Assembly (NCBI GenBank): GCA_013812385.1
Contig: JACCTM010000323.1
Coordinates: 1 to 8,057, forward strand
Direction of reading: 5' to 3'
Source of the DNA: Geodermatophilaceae bacterium
GTDB taxonomy: Bacteria > Actinomycetota > Actinomycetes > Mycobacteriales > Geodermatophilaceae
DNA length: 8,057 nt
Each line of letters opens with the position of its first letter. Position 1 is the stretch's first letter. The translations under genes and the position numbers were made by a program. Shown piece after piece: positions 6,881 to 8,057 of this stretch. The notes below the pieces were generated by a model, which had not been told where the DNA came from, did not search any database, and saw only the letters and a program-made list of their open reading frames with translations.

Positions 6881-7681
6881 GTGAGTGTCTTGGCGGCGCG
6901 CCTGGAGGCGGCGCGAATGGAGAACCGGGCGGCGCTGATCAGTTACCTACCGGTTGGATATCCGACCGTCGAGGCCTCAATCGAGGCCATGGTGGCCACG
7001 GCCGGGGGCGGTGTTGATGTGGTCGAGATCGGCGTCCCGTACAGCGATCCCGGGATGGACGGTCCGACGATCCAGCAGGCCGTCGACGTGGCAGTGCGCG
7101 CCGGGGTGGGGATGCGCGATGTGCTCCGGGCCGTCGAAGGCGTCGCCGAGTCCGGTGCCGTGCCGGTGGTCATGTCGTACTGGAACCCGATCGAACGGTA
7201 CGGCGTCGATCGCTTCGCCCGCGATCTCGCTGCCGCCGGCGGTGCGGGGGCGATCACGCCGGACCTGATCCCCGACGAGGCTTCGGAGTGGATCGCCGCG
7301 GCTGACCGGGCCGACCTAGATCGGGTCTTTCTGGTGGCACCCTCCTCGACAGACGTCCGGCTGGCCATGACCGCCTCAGCGTGCCGCGGCTTCGTCTACG
7401 CCGCATCGACGATGGGCGTCACTGGTGCCCGCGCTGAAGTCTCTTCGGTTGCGCCGGCTCTGGTAGCCCGTGTCCGCGCGATAAGCGGCCTACCGGTGGC
7501 GGTCGGACTGGGTGTCAGCACCGGGGCGCAGGCCGCCGAAGTGGCTGGGTACGCCGATGCGGTCATCGTCGGCTCGGCGTTCGTACGCGCGCTCCTGGAC
7601 GGCCGCGACCCGGCCGCGGGAGCCAGGGCCGTCCAGTCCTTGGCCGCCGAACTAGCCGTCGGCGTACGCCAGCGGTCTTGA
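6881..7681 (+). CDS. trpA: Tryptophan synthase alpha chain (TrpA)
   Basis: TrpA cleaves indole-3-glycerol phosphate into indole and glyceraldehyde 3-phosphate and channels the indole to TrpB. The 266-residue TIM-barrel protein carries both catalytic acids in VVEIGVPYSDPGMDGP: E49 and D60, numbered as in the well-studied Salmonella enzyme. Other family segments are SYLPVGYPT (21-29), ITPDLIPDEA (125-134), FLVAPSST (150-157), YAASTMGVTGAR (173-184) in the flexible loop 6 region, and the phosphate-binding VGLGVST (208-214). The start GTG 6881 gives the usual N-terminus; the same frame is open back to 6785 inside trpB, which would add unrelated residues. AGGAA (6863-6867) lies about 13 nt upstream, a distant ribosome binding site. 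The reading frame after its TGA stop stays open to the window end, but this is not part of TrpA. Confidence 0.97.
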   Translation: MSVLAARLEAARMENRAALISYLPVGYPTVEASIEAMVATAGGGVDVVEIGVPYSDPGMDGPTIQQAVDVAVRAGVGMRDVLRAVEGVAESGAVPVVMSYWNPIERYGVDRFARDLAAAGGAGAITPDLIPDEASEWIAAADRADLDRVFLVAPSSTDVRLAMTASACRGFVYAASTMGVTGARAEVSSVAPALVARVRAISGLPVAVGLGVSTGAQAAEVAGYADAVIVGSAFVRALLDGRDPAAGARAVQSLAAELAVGVRQRS

Positions 7682-7685
7682 ACGG

Positions 7686-7943
7686 ATGGCGAAGACGGTT
7701 CCTTGCCCTGGTGCGCTTCTGATCTCGGCACGGTCGGGGCAGGCAAGAGTGTTGTCGCGGTAGTGATTGCGGACCTGCTCAGCGACGCCGGGATACCCAA
7801 TGCGGTCATCGACCTGGACTGGCTCCGGCGATCCTGGCCAAAGCCGGTGCGTGATCGGGTTCAACTCCGCGATGGAACTGCGCAACCTAAAACCTGTGGC
7901 GCGCAACTACCTCGAAGCTGGAGCGGCTCGGGTTCGTCTTTGA
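7686..7943 (+). pseudogene. Decayed P-loop kinase-like (nucleotide-binding) gene
   Basis: No single frame here is a gene, but three pieces join into one. ATG 7686 reads MAKTVPCPGALLI in one frame. At about 7725 one base seems lost, and the next frame reads GTVGAGKSVVAVVIADLL with a perfect Walker A motif (GxxxxGKS, 7727-7750), then NAVIDLDWLRRSWP. At about 7841-7859 one base seems gained, returning to the first frame: FNSAMELRNLKPVARNYLEA, then a TGA at 7941-7943. The order Walker A, VIDLDWLRRSWP, FN.AMELRNL..VA.NY matches, from memory, a family of small actinobacterial P-loop proteins resembling adenylylsulfate kinase; its members are longer, so the 3' half is missing. The two frameshifts compensate each other. 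Sequencing error near a contig end is an alternative to true decay. It starts 4 bp after the trpA stop. Confidence 0.65.
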
Positions 7944-7963
7944 TGGCCCGCCATGCTGGGGCA

Positions 7964-8057
7964 ATGATCCGTTCCGTCTTGTTGACCGGGGTCAGCCGCC
8001 GCATCGGCATCGCCTGGGCCATCGCCGAGAACCTCCAGCAGCAGGGGTGGGTCTTAA
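7964..8057 (+). CDS. Short-chain dehydrogenase/reductase, N-terminal fragment
   Basis: The first 31 codons of a gene cut by the right window edge read MIRSVLLTGVSRRIGIAWAI and onward, a beta strand followed by a glycine-rich turn and helix. TGVSRRIGI is the cofactor-binding motif of NAD(P)-dependent short-chain dehydrogenases (TGxxxGIG-like, with Arg in place of the second glycine, a variant I associate with some actinobacterial members). No catalytic Tyr-x-x-x-Lys can be seen because the fragment ends first, and the substrate is unknown. The start is taken at ATG 7964; an in-frame ATG at 7943, overlapping the pseudogene's TGA as TGATG, would add seven residues (MARHAGA). Neither start has a well-spaced ribosome binding site. 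Confidence 0.72.
   Translation, partial: MIRSVLLTGVSRRIGIAWAIAENLQQQGWVL

Noticed and set aside
7918..8000. Alternative frame reading FVFDGPPCWGNDPF in the trpA-downstream region
   Set aside because: It looks locally protein-like but overlaps the dehydrogenase start in another frame and becomes an Arg/His/Pro-rich shadow; no family is recognised.
1..8057. CRISPR arrays, tRNA or rRNA genes, insertion sequences, toxin-antitoxin or phage genes
   Set aside because: No regularly spaced repeats, cloverleaf-like segments, transposase motifs or small paired toxin-antitoxin frames were seen on either strand; the space is filled by ordinary metabolic genes.

Overview
The window is high-GC DNA with strong G/C third-position bias and mostly GTG start codons. 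Its core is a chromosomal tryptophan-biosynthesis cluster in the order hisI - trpE - Trp-associated membrane protein - trpC - trpB - trpA. That order, with the small TIGR02234-like membrane protein between trpE and trpC, is typical of Actinomycetota. The genus cannot be fixed from the sequence alone. All eight recognisable intact or partial genes, and the one pseudogene, lie on the + strand.

Layout. Positions 1-1101 are the 3' part of an ABC exporter gene (last membrane helices plus the whole ATPase domain); its 5' end lies outside the window. A 105-bp gap holds a possible promoter and a clear ribosome binding site for a membrane protein with a Gly/Tyr/Pro-rich cytoplasmic-type N-terminus (1207-2031). 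After 19 bp comes hisI (2051-2425), which overlaps trpE (2422-3909) by GTGA. trpE in turn overlaps by GTGA the longest reading of the Trp-associated membrane protein (3906-4718). A repeat/palindrome-rich element lies over that junction. trpC (4763-5572), trpB (5596-6873) and trpA (6881-7681) follow with gaps of 44, 23 and 7 bp.

How the genes work together. TrpE makes anthranilate from chorismate with a glutamine amidotransferase subunit not encoded here. TrpC makes indole-3-glycerol phosphate, and TrpA/TrpB convert it to tryptophan. trpD, trpF and trpG are absent, so they must lie elsewhere; in many actinobacteria the TrpF step is done by the bifunctional HisA/PriA. HisI catalyses the third step of histidine synthesis and is translationally coupled to trpE. 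The tight packing from 2051 to 7681 suggests one transcript.

The unusual parts are at the junctions. They are the repeat element that may supply the N-terminus of the membrane protein, an inverted repeat just before hisI, and a decayed P-loop kinase-like gene right after trpA. The decayed gene carries two compensating frameshifts and an early stop, and is followed by the first 31 codons of a short-chain dehydrogenase cut by the window end. I found no CRISPR array, tRNA, rRNA, insertion sequence or other clear mobile element, and no evidence for a wholly new system.
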